From NCBI GenBank assembly GCA_019752835.1, contig JAIELR010000151.1, positions 1 to 6,030 on the forward strand: a DNA stretch of 6,030 bases, given 5' to 3'. Shown here in pieces: positions 5,824 to 6,030 of the stretch. Within the stretch, counting starts at the first letter, position 1, and each line of letters opens with the position of its first letter. The translations under genes were made by a program, and so were the position numbers. The notes beneath the pieces are model-generated. The model saw only the letters and a list, made by a program, of their open reading frames with translations, had not been told where the DNA came from and did not search any database. Source of the stretch: Gammaproteobacteria bacterium. Its GTDB lineage: Bacteria > Pseudomonadota > Gammaproteobacteria > UBA1113.

Positions 5824-6030
5824 ATGAGCTCAATTTTAAATGCCGCAATATTGGCGCTTGGTCAGTTGTTAACCATTGGTAATCGTTTATCAATGCGTCC
5901 ATTTGGCGGTGTACAATTTGCAGATATTGATACTATCAATAAAGCAACTTACTTCACGGAATTTCCCGCGCCCGGCGATGAATTTGAAATAGGTCATTAC
6001 AAAAGCACCAGTGATTTGGTCGGTGTAGGC
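5824..6030 (+). pseudogene. 5'-truncated second porin (Lpg1974-family) gene, continuing beyond the window
   Basis: From 5837 to the edge the DNA is homologous to codons ~151-215 of the intact porin upstream (LNAAILALGQLLTIGNRLSMRPFGG onwards, 53 of 65 residues identical). The reading frame is uninterrupted, and no gap occurs relative to the other copy. The signal peptide and first 150 residues are missing and are not found on the other side of mmpAB. An in-frame ATG exists at 5824, but a product from it would have no export signal and only part of a beta-barrel, so it is unlikely to work as a porin. The many silent and conservative differences suggest the copy evolved as a functional gene before truncation. 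The 3' end is outside the window. Confidence 0.8.
5837..6030 (+). repeat. Direct repeat, right copy (porin fragment)
   Basis: This is the partner of the segment at 3672-3865: 194 aligned bases, no gaps, about 87% identical, opening with the shared 12-mer TAAATGCCGCAA. It may extend past the window. Immediately left of it lies mmpB, and similarity to the porin upstream of this point falls to background. Confidence 0.9.

Larger units (their letters stand above)
4304..5836. mobile_element. Probable horizontally acquired mmpAB module
   Basis: The mmpAB operon with its A/T-rich regulatory region lies between an intact porin gene and a 5'-truncated porin fragment. The MmpA/MmpB family is described from mobilisation-related contexts and plasmids. 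The right boundary is sharp: porin homology resumes at 5837, 16 bases after the mmpB stop. The left boundary is unresolved. It may be just after the porin terminator, or as far left as about 3672 if the unit brought its own porin 3' end. No transposase, integrase or clear terminal inverted repeat is visible, so the mode of movement is unknown. Confidence 0.45.

Noticed and set aside
5824..5826. ATG at 5824 as the true start of the second porin gene
   Set aside because: The product would lack signal peptide and the first half of the barrel; the ATG lies in the junction sequence, not in porin homology.
1..6030. CRISPR array, tRNA, rRNA, transposase or integrase
   Set aside because: No regularly spaced repeats with unique spacers, no cloverleaf or rRNA-like stretch, and no recombinase-like protein was seen on either strand.

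Overview
The window looks like a gammaproteobacterial chromosome segment, most plausibly from a Legionellales/Coxiellaceae-type host-associated or amoeba-associated bacterium. Three things point there: a Lpg1974-type (Legionella_OMP) outer-membrane porin, a cyclic-glucan-synthase-type GH94 protein, and a 'mobile mystery protein' A/B pair, a family whose described members include one on Coxiella burnetii plasmids. This is inference from protein families; no taxonomic marker gene is present.

Layout, all genes on the + strand. (1) 2-2902 is the C-terminal ~966 residues of a very large NdvB/Cgs-like protein; the gene starts before the window. (2) 2903-3220 is a gene-free region with two stem-loops just ahead of the porin. 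(3) 3221-4246 is a complete porin gene with signal peptide, followed by a 30-bp perfectly palindromic terminator. (4) 4304-4637 is a strikingly AT-rich non-coding region. It holds an 11-bp inverted repeat, a strong extended -10 promoter and several copies of an AT-rich motif arranged like operators. (5) 4638-5234 and 5231-5821 are mmpA (XRE-type HTH regulator) and mmpB (Fic-domain enzyme), overlapping at ATGA and surely one operon. (6) From 5837 to the window end lies a second, ungapped, ~87%-identical copy of the middle of the porin gene. It lacks the first 150 codons and begins 16 bases after the mmpB stop.

The most interesting point is the geometry of the second half. The porin segment 3672-3865 and the segment 5837-6030 are direct repeats at a constant offset of 2165 bp, and the mmpAB module lies between them. 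Either a tandem porin paralogue lost its 5' half when mmpAB arrived, or the mmpAB unit entered a single porin gene and carried a replacement porin 3' end. The second case resembles integrative elements that restore their target gene. Either way, homologous recombination between the repeats would pop out mmpAB as a ~2.2-kb circle and leave one intact chimeric porin. mmpAB has the organisation of a Fic toxin/regulator module with an operator-dense promoter. Its Fic motif has Asn where the canonical motif has Asp/Glu, and its MmpA has a C-terminal tail longer than I expect for the family.
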